DNA of 46,060 nt from Megamonas hypermegale_A (GCF_030371585.1 NZ_JAUDCE010000018.1); one strand, 5' to 3'; shown: positions 16,725 through 24,815, counted from the first letter of the stretch. The notes: generated by a model not told the origin, from the letters alone. Made by a program: numbers and translations.

Positions 16725-17639
16725 TTATTGGCAATAATTTTGACAGATATTATCTTTGTAGAAGTTCTGTACGAAATCCATAAATTGCCGGATATGTTCC
16801 TGCAAAATATAGTCCTTGCGATAGGCAAAATACAGATTGCGCCGCGTGGAATAGTGGGGCAGTTTGAATACCAGCAGTTTATCCCGTTCATTGTCTTCAA
16901 TCGCTTTGGCTGAAATGAACGAAATTCCCAGTCCGCCTGCTACCAGTTTTTTTATCGATTCCTGGTCGTTAAGGCGGGCGATTACCTGTAATTTGCGTTC
17001 GTCAATATTCATTTTGTCAAAATACGTTTCGATGGATTTTTTGCTGCCGCTGCCCTGTTCCCGCAGGATGACCGGTTCAGTGAAAATAATATCCTTTAAG
17101 TTTAAATCTTGCTGCAAATGGGAAAAACGTTCTTCGCGGGGCGTTATCATCACCATTTCATCCGTGTAAAACGGCAGAAAGGAAATGATGTTTTCCTGCT
17201 GTTTCATGCCGACCATGCCGAGCGAGAAACTGCCGTTTAATAAGCCGTTGATTATATTTTCGCTGTCATTTTGATGAATGTGAAATTTTATGTCTGGTCT
17301 ATGGCGGCGGAAACTAGGCAGTATTTCCGGCAGAATATAGTCAGCCGGTATCGTTGAAGCGCCGAGCCGAATTATTTTCTGATTTTCCTGCGCCCAGCGC
17401 TGAATTAAATTGTCTTTCAGCGCGAACATCTGACAGGCGCATTCATATAACTGCCTGCCGTGCGGCGTTATTTCAATGCTTTTGGTGGTGCGGACAATCA
17501 GACGGGAGTTGAGTTCCTCCTCCAATAGGCGGATATGCGTGCTGATTGTCGGTTGGGAGATATACAGTTTTTCTGCCGCTTTGGAGAAACTTCTGTATTC
17601 CACGACGGCCATTAACGATTGTAGTTGTCTGAGTTCCAT
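16725..17639 (-). CDS. LysR-family regulator linked to selenium metabolism
   Basis: A 304-residue LysR regulator. The N-terminal winged HTH has SFSKAAEKLYISQPTISTHI and LLEEELN; a periplasmic-binding-like effector domain spans about 90-295. The gene begins directly after the TAA of the cysteine desulfurase gene, so the two are translationally coupled. LysR proteins in this position next to the selenium-type cysteine desulfurase and YedE form a recognised selenium-associated subgroup. Assignment to it here rests on neighbourhood and overall resemblance. It may control the divergent yedE operon; its effector is unknown. Confidence 0.82.
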   Translation of the reverse strand: MELRQLQSLMAVVEYRSFSKAAEKLYISQPTISTHIRLLEEELNSRLIVRTTKSIEITPHGRQLYECACQMFALKDNLIQRWAQENQKIIRLGASTIPADYILPEILPSFRRHRPDIKFHIHQNDSENIINGLLNGSFSLGMVGMKQQENIISFLPFYTDEMVMITPREERFSHLQQDLNLKDIIFTEPVILREQGSGSKKSIETYFDKMNIDERKLQVIARLNDQESIKKLVAGGLGISFISAKAIEDNERDKLLVFKLPHYSTRRNLYFAYRKDYILQEHIRQFMDFVQNFYKDNICQNYCQ

Positions 17640-18800
17640 TTAGCGTTCCTTTGTTAAAATTTCCAGTGCATTTACCGCCGCCTCAATATCTTCCCGCGTA
17701 TTCCACCAGCCGAATGAAAAGCGGATTGTGCCTTGCGGATAAGTGCCGAGCGTTTTATGCGCTGATGGTGCGCAGTGCAGACCGACACGGGTCATAATGC
17801 CAAATTTGTCATCCAGCTCGTAGGCAAGCTGTGCTATTTCCCGATTTTTTACTTGAATGGAAACAACGCCCGTCCGCTGAGAAATGTCCCGTCTACCCGC
17901 GATGAGGATATTTTCATTATTAAGGGAAGCTATGTCATCCAGAAAATACTGCGTCAGCATCAATTCATGCTGTTTGACAGCGGAGCAGGTTGTCTGTTTC
18001 AGCCAGTTCAGACCGGCGTTGAGTCCGATAATTCCCGGCAGGTTCATTGTACCTGCTTCAAATCTGTCCGGCATGAAATGCGGGATTTCTTCCATATGGC
18101 TGATACTGCCCGTGCCGCCGGAAATCAGCGGCTCAATTTTTTCTATCATATCTTCATGCAGTATAAAGCCGCCGATACCCTGCGGGCCGAGCAATCCTTT
18201 ATGACCGGTGAAGGCGAGCGCGTCAATGTGCATTTTCTGCATATCAATCGGCCAAACGCCCGCTGTCTGCGCCGTATCCGCCACGAATTTCAGGTTATGC
18301 TCTTGGCAGAAATGTCCCACTTTTTCGATTGGCAGGACCGTGCCGCAGACATTGCTAGCATGAGTCATGACGACAAGCCGGGTATTTGGCTGTAGATATT
18401 TTGCCAAATCATTTACATCGAGTGTTCCGTTATGACTGCACGGCACGCGCGTAAAGGAAATATTTTTTTGCCGCAGCTGAACGAGCGGGCGCATTACGGC
18501 GTTGTGTTCCATTGAAGATACGAGTAGATGGTCGCCTGGATGGAGAAATCCTTTCAGAATGATATTCAGACTTTCCGTTATGTTTTTTGTGAAAATAACA
18601 TTTTTGCAATCGGGAGCGTTGAACAAATCAGTCAGATTTTGGCGTGTTTCGTAGACCAGCTCTTCCGTGCGGTAAGCGTTGTCGTAACCGCCGCGCGAAA
18701 CATTACTGCCGACCTGTGTCATATAATGATATACAGCCTCTGCCACTTCCTTCGGTTTGGGAAATGTTGTGCTGGCATTATCCAGATAGATTTTACGCAT
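17640..18800 (-). CDS. Class V aminotransferase, selenium-associated cysteine desulfurase
   Basis: A 386-residue PLP enzyme of the SufS/CsdB-like branch. The PLP lysine is K201 in TGHKG, and the nucleophilic cysteine is C343 in GLHCAP. It likely removes sulfur or selenium from cysteine or selenocysteine and delivers it as a persulfide or selenide. Genes of this subtype (EF2568-like) co-occur with YedE, TusA-like protein, DUF3343 and SelD, all of which are next door. AGGATG precedes the ATG. The R1 repeat ends only 30 bp upstream, so the promoter lies in or at the repeat. Confidence 0.88.
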   Translation of the reverse strand: MRKIYLDNASTTFPKPKEVAEAVYHYMTQVGSNVSRGGYDNAYRTEELVYETRQNLTDLFNAPDCKNVIFTKNITESLNIILKGFLHPGDHLLVSSMEHNAVMRPLVQLRQKNISFTRVPCSHNGTLDVNDLAKYLQPNTRLVVMTHASNVCGTVLPIEKVGHFCQEHNLKFVADTAQTAGVWPIDMQKMHIDALAFTGHKGLLGPQGIGGFILHEDMIEKIEPLISGGTGSISHMEEIPHFMPDRFEAGTMNLPGIIGLNAGLNWLKQTTCSAVKQHELMLTQYFLDDIASLNNENILIAGRRDISQRTGVVSIQVKNREIAQLAYELDDKFGIMTRVGLHCAPSAHKTLGTYPQGTIRFSFGWWNTREDIEAAVNALEILTKER

Positions 18801-18830
18801 GAAATCACATCCTAATTAAATTTCTATTTA

Positions 18831-19415
18831 TCGATTTCTTTGTTTTTAAAGAAATCGAATTAAAGAAAGTGCCGGTTCAGCACAATATAACATAAAAAGA
18901 ATTAATTTCTTAATTTATCTTCATATTGCGCCGGGCAATTTTTCTTTGCTGGCACAAAGAAAAGTTGCCGAAAATTCACCTTACGGCATAAGATATCTCT
19001 AAGTGCTAAAGCACCAAGAGATATTTTAAAAGTGCTTTAGTTCGTAGCCCATAAGAGATTTTCACTTTAAAAAGAAAAAGATTTAGATATAACGTTTAAA
19101 AACTCGCTGATGCTCAAACATTTAAACTAAAAACATATCTAAATTTTTTTCTTTTTAATAGCTAAAGCTACTGTGAAAATACTCTAAATGTGGAATGAAG
19201 CTTGAGATGACTAGCGGAATAAAGTATCAACAGCTCAAATTGAGTTCCTGCTGAAAATAGAAGGCACGAGCCAAATTCTAAATGTTTCGAGCCGTTGTAC
19301 TGACTATAGTCATAGAAGAGCTGCGAAGGCTCGCCCAGTGCAGCGATACCGAAACGTTAAAAGGTTTTTTCTTTTTGGTTCATTTTTCTTTTGACCTTTA
19401 AAAAGAAAAATGAAC
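18831..19415. repeat. R1 large structured repeat, copy B (inverted)
   Basis: A 585-bp inverted copy of the R1 element, lying between the divergent desulfurase and yedE genes. The terminal hairpin TCGATTTCTTT/AAAGAAATCGA spans 18831-18858. The outer stem of the main hairpin is 19056-19066/19174-19185 and the inner 24-bp stem is 19068-19091/19136-19159 (one G-T pair). The end hairpin GTTCATTTTTCTTTT is at 19378-19415. Compared with copy A, the inner stem differs at about nine of 24 positions, yet both arms changed together. It contains a 53-bp module at 18976-19028. Confidence 0.9.
18976..19028 (+). repeat. 53-bp hairpin module inside R1 copy B
   Basis: Begins TTCACCTTACGGCATAA. Stem 1 is ATATCTC/GAGATAT (18994-19000/19019-19025), with TAA and CAA internal loop sides, and stem 2 is GTGC/GCAC around TAAA. 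Copies A and C lack it at the equivalent place. It has the same strand as the module in copy A although the host element is inverted. Confidence 0.8.
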
Positions 19416-19488
19416 ATTACTACATTTATTATATCAATTATTTATCAAAATTTTAAATAGATAGTGAAAAAATATTAATAATTTAAAT

Positions 19489-19517
19489 TAGACAGCAATT
19501 TTGGCGGGTGTTATTAT
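19489..19517 (+). promoter_or_regulatory. Candidate promoter of the yedE operon
   Basis: TAGACA (19489-19494) and TATTAT (19512-19517) are separated by 17 bases, giving a leader of about 30 bases before yedE. An alternative extended -10 (TGATATAAT, 19526-19534) would leave almost no leader. Confidence 0.45.
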
Positions 19518-19554
19518 GAAAATATTGATATAATTTATGAAGGGAGACGATTGT

Positions 19555-20643
19555 TTGTCTTTACAGAATGAAAAAATCACAATTATTTCAGCAGGAATTA
19601 TTATCGGTATAATTGCTTCATTACTCGTTTTCTTCGGCAATCCCGCCAATATGGGCTTTTGTATTGCCTGCTTTCTGCGCGATACGGCCGGTGGTCTCGG
19701 TCTTCACTCGGCGGCGCCGGTGCAGTATATCCGCCCGGAAATTATCGGATTGGTGCTCGGCAGTTTCGTTGTAGCTAGCGGCAAAAGCGAATTCAACGCC
19801 AAAGGCGGCAGTTCACCGCTCACCCGTTTCATACTGGGTTTTTTCGTCATGATTGGCTGTCTGATGTTTCTCGGCTGTCCGTTCCGCATGATTTTGCGCA
19901 TCGCCGGCGGTGATTGGAATGCGCTTTTCGGACTTGTCGGTTTCGTTTTCGGCATAGGCGCAGGCGTATTTTTCCTGAACAGAGGATATACGTTGAAACG
20001 CACATATAAATTGCCTCGTCTGGAAGGATTTATTCTGCCTGCTGTAGAAATAGCTTTATTCGCATTACTGCTGGCCGCTCCGGCATTTATCCATTTTTCT
20101 ACGGCGGCAAACGCACCGGGGGCAAAACATGCTGCTGTTGCCGTAAGCCTTATTGCCGGTTTAATAGTCGGGGCATTGGTGCAGCGTACGCGTCTGTGTA
20201 TGGTGGGCGGTATCCGCGACATGATTTTATTTCGCGAAAATAAACTTCTGCTCGGCTTTGTTGCTATTTTAATCAGCGCCTTTGTCTGCAATCTGGTGCT
20301 TACCATGATGACGAATACGGTGTATTTCAATCCCAGTTTTGCCGCTCAGCCGATTGCGCATACGGACGGGCTCTGGAATTTTCTCGGCATGTTTCTTGCC
20401 GGTTTCGGCTGTGTGCTGCTCGGCGGCTGTCCGCTTCGCCAGCTGGTGCTCTCCGGCGAAGGCAATACAGACAGCGCCATCACCGTTATCGGTTTAATTA
20501 TCGGTGCGGCATTTGCGCATAATTTCGGCCTGGCTTCCAGCGGCGAAGGTCCGACGGATAACGGAAAAATCGCTGTTATAATCGGGATTGTTGTTATAAC
20601 CGTTATCGCCTGGGTAAATACCATGCAGGCGAAAAAACAGTAA
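19555..20643 (+). CDS. yedE: YedE-family selenium transporter
   Basis: A 362-residue multi-pass membrane protein of the YeeE/YedE family, in the selenium-associated branch. Conserved cysteines sit in FCIACFLRD near the N-terminus, LGCPFRM, RTRLCMVGG and GGCPLRQL; such GCP motifs handle sulfur or selenium species. Likely role: import of a selenium compound. I place the start at TTG 19555, with AAGGGAG nine bases upstream; an ATG at 19537 overlaps that ribosome site. It heads an operon with the tusA-like and DUF3343 genes, facing away from the desulfurase and LysR genes. Confidence 0.85.
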   Translation: MSLQNEKITIISAGIIIGIIASLLVFFGNPANMGFCIACFLRDTAGGLGLHSAAPVQYIRPEIIGLVLGSFVVASGKSEFNAKGGSSPLTRFILGFFVMIGCLMFLGCPFRMILRIAGGDWNALFGLVGFVFGIGAGVFFLNRGYTLKRTYKLPRLEGFILPAVEIALFALLLAAPAFIHFSTAANAPGAKHAAVAVSLIAGLIVGALVQRTRLCMVGGIRDMILFRENKLLLGFVAILISAFVCNLVLTMMTNTVYFNPSFAAQPIAHTDGLWNFLGMFLAGFGCVLLGGCPLRQLVLSGEGNTDSAITVIGLIIGAAFAHNFGLASSGEGPTDNGKIAVIIGIVVITVIAWVNTMQAKKQ

Positions 20644-20656
20644 AGGAGATTTTGAT

Positions 20657-20863
20657 ATGAAAATCATAGACGCACGCGGTCTTTCCTGTCCGGAGCCTGT
20701 CATTATGCTGCGGCAGGCAATGACGACAAAGGAAAAATCGTATCAGATAATCGTTGATAACCACGCTTCCAAAGAAAATACAATGCGTTACGCCGAACAT
20801 CAGGGCTATAAAACGGATATAACCGAAAATGACGGCGAATATACGCTGACATTTACAAAATAA
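20657..20863 (+). CDS. TusA/YedF-like sulfurtransferase
   Basis: A 68-residue TusA-fold protein with the signature LSCPEPV; the cysteine carries a persulfide or perselenide. An AGGAG site precedes the ATG. In this setting it probably passes selenium from the desulfurase or transporter towards SelD or another acceptor. It lies 13 bases after yedE and is immediately followed by DUF3343, the standard trio of the selenium-trait locus. Confidence 0.9.
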   Translation: MKIIDARGLSCPEPVIMLRQAMTTKEKSYQIIVDNHASKENTMRYAEHQGYKTDITENDGEYTLTFTK

Positions 20864-20864
20864 G

Positions 20865-21110
20865 ATGAAATATATCGCTACGTTTTATTCCCATTTCGGC
20901 GCAATCCGTTTCAAAAAACTGTGTGAAGCACATGATATTTCGGCCAAGGTCATGCCTGTGCCGCGCGATTTGAGCAGCAGTTGCGGTACATGCGTAAAAT
21001 GCGACGGCGAACTGGTCGCACTCGGTGAAATTCATACGGATGAAGTGGAACAGATTGTAGAAATCACACACGCAGGTTATCGGATTATCTATCAGGCGGA
21101 AGACAGTTAA
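20865..21110 (+). CDS. DUF3343 protein, selenium-associated
   Basis: An 81-residue protein starting one base after the tusA-like stop. It opens with YIATFYSHFGAIRF, typical of DUF3343, and carries a short CGTCVKC cysteine cluster that could bind a metal or carry sulfur or selenium. Its biochemical role is unknown. Association with YedE and TusA-like genes is a recognised phyletic pattern of selenium-using bacteria. A terminator follows directly. Confidence 0.85.
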   Translation: MKYIATFYSHFGAIRFKKLCEAHDISAKVMPVPRDLSSSCGTCVKCDGELVALGEIHTDEVEQIVEITHAGYRIIYQAEDS

Positions 21111-21114
21111 AACG

Positions 21115-21146
21115 AAAAACACAGCTTGGAGATGAGCTGTGTTTTT
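21115..21146 (+). terminator. Terminator of yedE-tusA-DUF3343
   Basis: ACACAGCT pairs with AGCTGTGT across an 8-base loop, then TTTTT. Confidence 0.88.
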
Positions 21147-21194
21147 CTGTATGTAAATTTAATTTTTAAATAGGAAATTTAAGGAAGTGATTTT

Positions 21195-22235
21195 ATGGAA
21201 ACAGCAGTGAAGTTGACGAAACTTGCCAGCTGTGCCGGTTGCGGGGCAAAAGTCGGCGCGGGTACACTGGTGCATATGCTGAAAGGTTTTCGCACGCACA
21301 GCGACCCGAATTTAATCGTTGGCTATGATAAAAGCGATGATGCCAGCGTATATGTGCTGGATGAAAACAGAGCCTTAATTCAGACGACGGATTTTTTTCC
21401 GCCGATTGTGGACGACCCGTTTTTATACGGGCAGATTGCCGCCGCCAATGCTCTAAGTGATATTTACGCAATGGGCGGCGAACCGAAATTGGCGCTCAAC
21501 ATCATGTGCATACCGGATAATATGGACGGTGCTATGGTGCAGGAAATCCTGCGCGGCGGCTATGACAAAGCGTATGAAGCGGGAGCCATTATTACGGGCG
21601 GCCATACTATTCACGGAGCGGAGCCGATTTACGGGCTGGCCGTTTCCGGTTTTGTGCATCCGCAGAAAGTGCTGACGAACAGCAGCGCCAAAGTCGGTGA
21701 TATACTCATTTTGACAAAGCCGCTTGGTATCGGTATTTTGACGACGGCCGCCAAAGCCGGACTGGTGGAGGAAAATCTGCTGCAGCGGATTTATGCCCAG
21801 ATGGCGACATTGAATAAAACGGCGCGCGACATCATGGTGAAATATCCGGTTACGAGCTGTACCGACGTTACGGGTTTTGCGCTGCTCGGACACGGTTTTG
21901 AAATGGCGCAGGGCAGCGGCTGCACACTGCACATTCTGGCGGACAAAGTACCGTACCATAAAGAAGCGTGGGAATTTGCCGCTATGGGATTTATACCGGC
22001 AGGAGCATACCGCAACCGCGAATATGCGGAAAAAGGCGTTTCGCTCAAAGGTGATATTACCCGAACTATGCAGGATATACTGTACGACCCGCAGACGAGC
22101 GGCGGTCTGTTAATTGCCGTGCCGGAAAAAGAAGGATTTAAACTGCTGGATGAATTGCGCTTGCAAATTCCTGCCGCCGCTATTATCGGCTACGTAACGG
22201 AAAAAGAGGATAATTGGCTCAGTCTGGAAATTTAA
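21195..22235 (+). CDS. selD: Selenophosphate synthetase
   Basis: A 346-residue SelD, which makes selenophosphate from selenide and ATP for selenocysteine, selenouridine and selenium-cofactor synthesis. The N-terminal catalytic pair is C16 in CAGCGAK (equivalent to E. coli Cys17) and K19. The enzyme thus uses cysteine rather than selenocysteine. An extra cysteine, C13, sits three residues before. AIRS-type ATP-binding motifs TTDFFPPIVDDP and GGHT follow. A clear AAGGAAGTG region precedes the ATG. It lies after a terminator but beside the transporter operon. selA, selB and selU are not in the window. Confidence 0.95.
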   Translation: METAVKLTKLASCAGCGAKVGAGTLVHMLKGFRTHSDPNLIVGYDKSDDASVYVLDENRALIQTTDFFPPIVDDPFLYGQIAAANALSDIYAMGGEPKLALNIMCIPDNMDGAMVQEILRGGYDKAYEAGAIITGGHTIHGAEPIYGLAVSGFVHPQKVLTNSSAKVGDILILTKPLGIGILTTAAKAGLVEENLLQRIYAQMATLNKTARDIMVKYPVTSCTDVTGFALLGHGFEMAQGSGCTLHILADKVPYHKEAWEFAAMGFIPAGAYRNREYAEKGVSLKGDITRTMQDILYDPQTSGGLLIAVPEKEGFKLLDELRLQIPAAAIIGYVTEKEDNWLSLEI

Positions 22236-22258
22236 TACGGGTTTACAGGAGGAAATAC

Positions 22259-22933
22259 ATGCAGGATTATTTGACTATATTACAGAAATCAGCGCTGTTT
22301 TCAGGAGTCAATCGGCAGGATTTGGCAAAAATGCTCGGCTGTTTGCTGGCAAATATTAAAACATATGAAAAAAATGCGTATATTGTTAAAGCCTCGCATA
22401 CACTTTGGGAAGTTGGTATCGTTTTAAGCGGCAGGGTCAATATTGTTAAAGAGGATTACTGGGGCAACCGCAGTATATTGGCTTCACTCGCCGCAGGCGA
22501 ACTGTTTGGCGAGGCATTTGCCTGTGCTCAGGTGCATTACAATATTTTCAGCGTGGTAGCGGCGGAAAAAACGGAAATCATGTTTATCAATTACGAAAAA
22601 ATTGCTTCACCGTGTCAATTTGCCTGCAATTTTCATACGAAGATAATTCGCAATATGCTCCAACTGATGGCGCAGAAAAATATCATGCTGACAGCAAAAA
22701 TCGAGCATTTGACGCAGAAAAACACACGTGCCAAACTTTTATCGTATCTGTCCGCTGAGGCTGTAAAACAGCGTAGCAATACGGTTATCATTCCTTTTAA
22801 CCGGCAGGAACTGGCGGATTTTCTCTCGGTCGAGCGCAGTGCAATGTCGGCGGAGCTGTCGCGTATGCGGCGGGACGGTCTGATTGACTATACGAAAAAC
22901 AGGTTTGTTTTGCATAAAAGCGTTTCATTTTAA
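22259..22933 (+). CDS. Crp/Fnr-family transcriptional regulator
   Basis: A 224-residue regulator with an N-terminal cyclic-nucleotide-binding-like beta roll (about 10-125), dimer helix, and C-terminal winged HTH (FNRQELADFLSVERSAMSAELSRM). The phosphate-binding arginine/serine pattern of true cAMP receptors is not evident, and there is no four-cysteine Fnr cluster, so the signal is unknown. The start at 22259 has an ideal AGGAGG. It follows selD by 23 bases with no terminator between, so it is probably cotranscribed. That makes it a candidate regulator of selenium or anaerobic metabolism. Confidence 0.87.
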   Translation: MQDYLTILQKSALFSGVNRQDLAKMLGCLLANIKTYEKNAYIVKASHTLWEVGIVLSGRVNIVKEDYWGNRSILASLAAGELFGEAFACAQVHYNIFSVVAAEKTEIMFINYEKIASPCQFACNFHTKIIRNMLQLMAQKNIMLTAKIEHLTQKNTRAKLLSYLSAEAVKQRSNTVIIPFNRQELADFLSVERSAMSAELSRMRRDGLIDYTKNRFVLHKSVSF

Positions 22934-22947
22934 AAATTTTAAGATAA

Positions 22948-22985
22948 GAAGCAGTAGGATTGATTTCCTATTGCTTTTTTTATTG
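22948..22985 (+). terminator. Terminator of selD-crp
   Basis: AGCAGTAGGA pairs with TCCTATTGCT (one G-T pair), followed by a run of seven T. Confidence 0.85.
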
Positions 22986-22991
22986 TTCGGC

Positions 22992-23038
22992 TTGACTTTG
23001 TTTTAAATATATGTATAATAATTGGTACTACCAATTAT
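22992..23038 (+). promoter_or_regulatory. Promoter and GntR operator of the gntR-lrgAB operon
   Basis: TTGACT (22992-22997) and TATAAT (23014-23019) with a 16-base spacer. A perfect dyad ATAATTGGT-ACT-ACCAATTAT (23018-23038) starts on the -10 box. TTGGT-N3-ACCAA matches the TNGTNNNACNA core bound by the FadR subfamily of GntR regulators, and the adjacent gene encodes one, so autoregulation is likely. Confidence 0.82.
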
Positions 23039-23058
23039 CGAAGTGAGAAGGTTTTAAA

Positions 23059-23736
23059 GTGGAAAACAGAGAATATTTTGCCGTTCTGCAATACATAAAG
23101 ACACTCATCATGCAAGGAAAACTGAATATCGGCGATAAATTGCCGACGGAACGTCATCTGTCGGAAACTTTAGCACTCAGCCGCAATACGGTGCGCGATG
23201 CCATACGCATCATGAGCAGTATGGGGCTCGTCGAGAGCCGCCAGGGGTCCGGCAATTATCTGTCGAACAAAATCAGCCGCAATATATCCGCTACAGTCGA
23301 TTTCATGCTGCTACTGGAGCAATCTAATTATCTGGAGATAAATCAAATTCGGCGCGCTATTGCGCTGGAATGCTTTCGCAACATTTTTCATAAGTGCACG
23401 CCGCGCGACATCCGCCTGCTGCAAAAAGTCGTGGAAAAAATGCAAAATAAAAAACGTCAGGGTCATTACGACAAATTGTTTCATGATATTATCCTGAGAA
23501 TATCCAACAATAAACTGATGATTAGCATAATGAACGCGCTTTCGGTAATCTGCCAGGATTTAATCGACAATCTGTTCAAACTGGCAAGCCGGGAGACACT
23601 GACAAATATCATCAATTCGCATAAACACATTATTGACAGTATCGTAAAGCGCGACGAAATAGCCGGTTACATGGCTGTGAACGAACATTACGATTTGGTC
23701 GATAAAGAAATCTGTAAATGGAAAGAGGCTCTTTAA
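23059..23736 (+). CDS. FadR-subfamily GntR transcriptional regulator
   Basis: A 225-residue regulator. The N-terminal GntR winged HTH shows KLPTERHLSETLALSRNTVRDAI and the wing RQGSGNYLS; an all-helical FCD effector domain spans about 80-220. FCD regulators of this kind usually bind small carboxylates. It is the first gene of an operon with lrgA and lrgB; its TAA is directly followed by the lrgA ATG. It probably represses its own operon through the dyad at 23018-23038. Confidence 0.9.
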   Translation: MENREYFAVLQYIKTLIMQGKLNIGDKLPTERHLSETLALSRNTVRDAIRIMSSMGLVESRQGSGNYLSNKISRNISATVDFMLLLEQSNYLEINQIRRAIALECFRNIFHKCTPRDIRLLQKVVEKMQNKKRQGHYDKLFHDIILRISNNKLMISIMNALSVICQDLIDNLFKLASRETLTNIINSHKHIIDSIVKRDEIAGYMAVNEHYDLVDKEICKWKEAL

Positions 23737-24096
23737 ATGAAATTACTTGAACAATTCGGTATCATATTGACATTGACTTTTATTGTGGAAACGATTAAGG
23801 AACTCATTCCGCTGCCTATTCCCGCCAGCATTTACGGGCTCATTCTGATGCTCACGCTGCTGAAGCTCAAAATCATTCCGATTATTTCCGTAAAGCACGC
23901 CAGCAAATTTCTGCTGGAAACGATGCCTATCATGTTCATTCCGGCAGCTGTCGGTCTTTTGAATACATGGGATGTAATCCGTTCGCTGCTTGTGCCGCTC
24001 ACACTCGTTGTCAGCCTGTCGACAATCATCGTTATGGTTATTTCCGGTCATATAACGCAGTTCATTATTAATTTTGACAGAAGAAAAGGGGCTTAA
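23737..24096 (+). CDS. lrgA: LrgA/CidA family membrane protein
   Basis: A 119-residue protein with four predicted membrane helices. It carries the family motif PIPASIYGLILM near residue 30 and FIPAAVGL near residue 66. LrgA/CidA proteins were described as holin-like; in Bacillus and streptococci the LrgAB/PftAB pairs act in pyruvate uptake. It is coupled to gntR upstream and lrgB downstream. Control by a carboxylate-type GntR regulator rather than a LytSR pair favours the metabolite-transport role, but that is inference. Confidence 0.9.
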   Translation: MKLLEQFGIILTLTFIVETIKELIPLPIPASIYGLILMLTLLKLKIIPIISVKHASKFLLETMPIMFIPAAVGLLNTWDVIRSLLVPLTLVVSLSTIIVMVISGHITQFIINFDRRKGA

Positions 24097-24097
24097 T

Positions 24098-24793
24098 ATG
24101 TTACAGGATTTGATTTTTAACTCAGCATTGTTCGGTCTGATTTTAAGTCTGGTCGCTTATGAAATCGGCTTGCGCATTAAGAAAAAGCTGAAATTGGCGA
24201 TATTCAATCCGCTTTTGATTTCCATAGCCATCATCATTGCTTTTCTGCTGTTTTTCAATATCAACTACGAAGAATACAATAACGGCGCGAAATATCTCGG
24301 CTATCTGCTTACGCCTGCCACCATGTGCCTTGCCGTTCCGTTGTATGAACAGCTGGAAATCCTCAAAAAGAATGTGAAAGCCATCATGGCGGGCATTATC
24401 TCCGGTGTAATTACGAGTATGAGTTCCATTTTAGCGCTGTCTGTGATTTTTAATTTTTCACATACGGAATACGTTACGATACTGCCGAAATCCATCACGA
24501 CGGCTATCGGCATCGGCATTTCTGAAGAACTTGGCGGCATTGTCACCATCACCGTTGCTGTCATCATCATAACGGGCATATTCGGCAATATGACGGCGGA
24601 ATTTGTCTGCAAGATGTTTAAAATCAATGAACCGATTGCGCGCGGCGTAGCTATCGGCTCTTCCGCCCACGCTATGGGAACGGCGAAGGCGATTGAAATG
24701 GGACCGATTGAAGCGGCCATCAGCAGCCTGACTATAGCCGTAGCCGGAATTGTAACGGTTGTCGCCGTATCATTTTACGCTACATTATTATAA
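24098..24793 (+). CDS. lrgB: LrgB family membrane protein
   Basis: A 231-residue LrgB protein with six to seven membrane helices. The signature region KSITTAIGIGISEELGG and the late SSAHAMGTAKAIEMG motif are characteristic. It partners LrgA to form the membrane system. The ATG at 24098 follows the lrgA stop by one base, and AAAGGGG at the lrgA end serves as ribosome site. A bidirectional terminator follows. Confidence 0.92.
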   Translation: MLQDLIFNSALFGLILSLVAYEIGLRIKKKLKLAIFNPLLISIAIIIAFLLFFNINYEEYNNGAKYLGYLLTPATMCLAVPLYEQLEILKKNVKAIMAGIISGVITSMSSILALSVIFNFSHTEYVTILPKSITTAIGIGISEELGGIVTITVAVIIITGIFGNMTAEFVCKMFKINEPIARGVAIGSSAHAMGTAKAIEMGPIEAAISSLTIAVAGIVTVVAVSFYATLL

Positions 24794-24815
24794 GATTATA
24801 CTTTGTGTTGAAAAT

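Noticed and set aside
21195..22235. Selenocysteine (in-frame TGA) in SelD or neighbouring genes
   Set aside because: The SelD catalytic position is an ordinary cysteine codon, and no recognised gene in the window is interrupted by a TGA.
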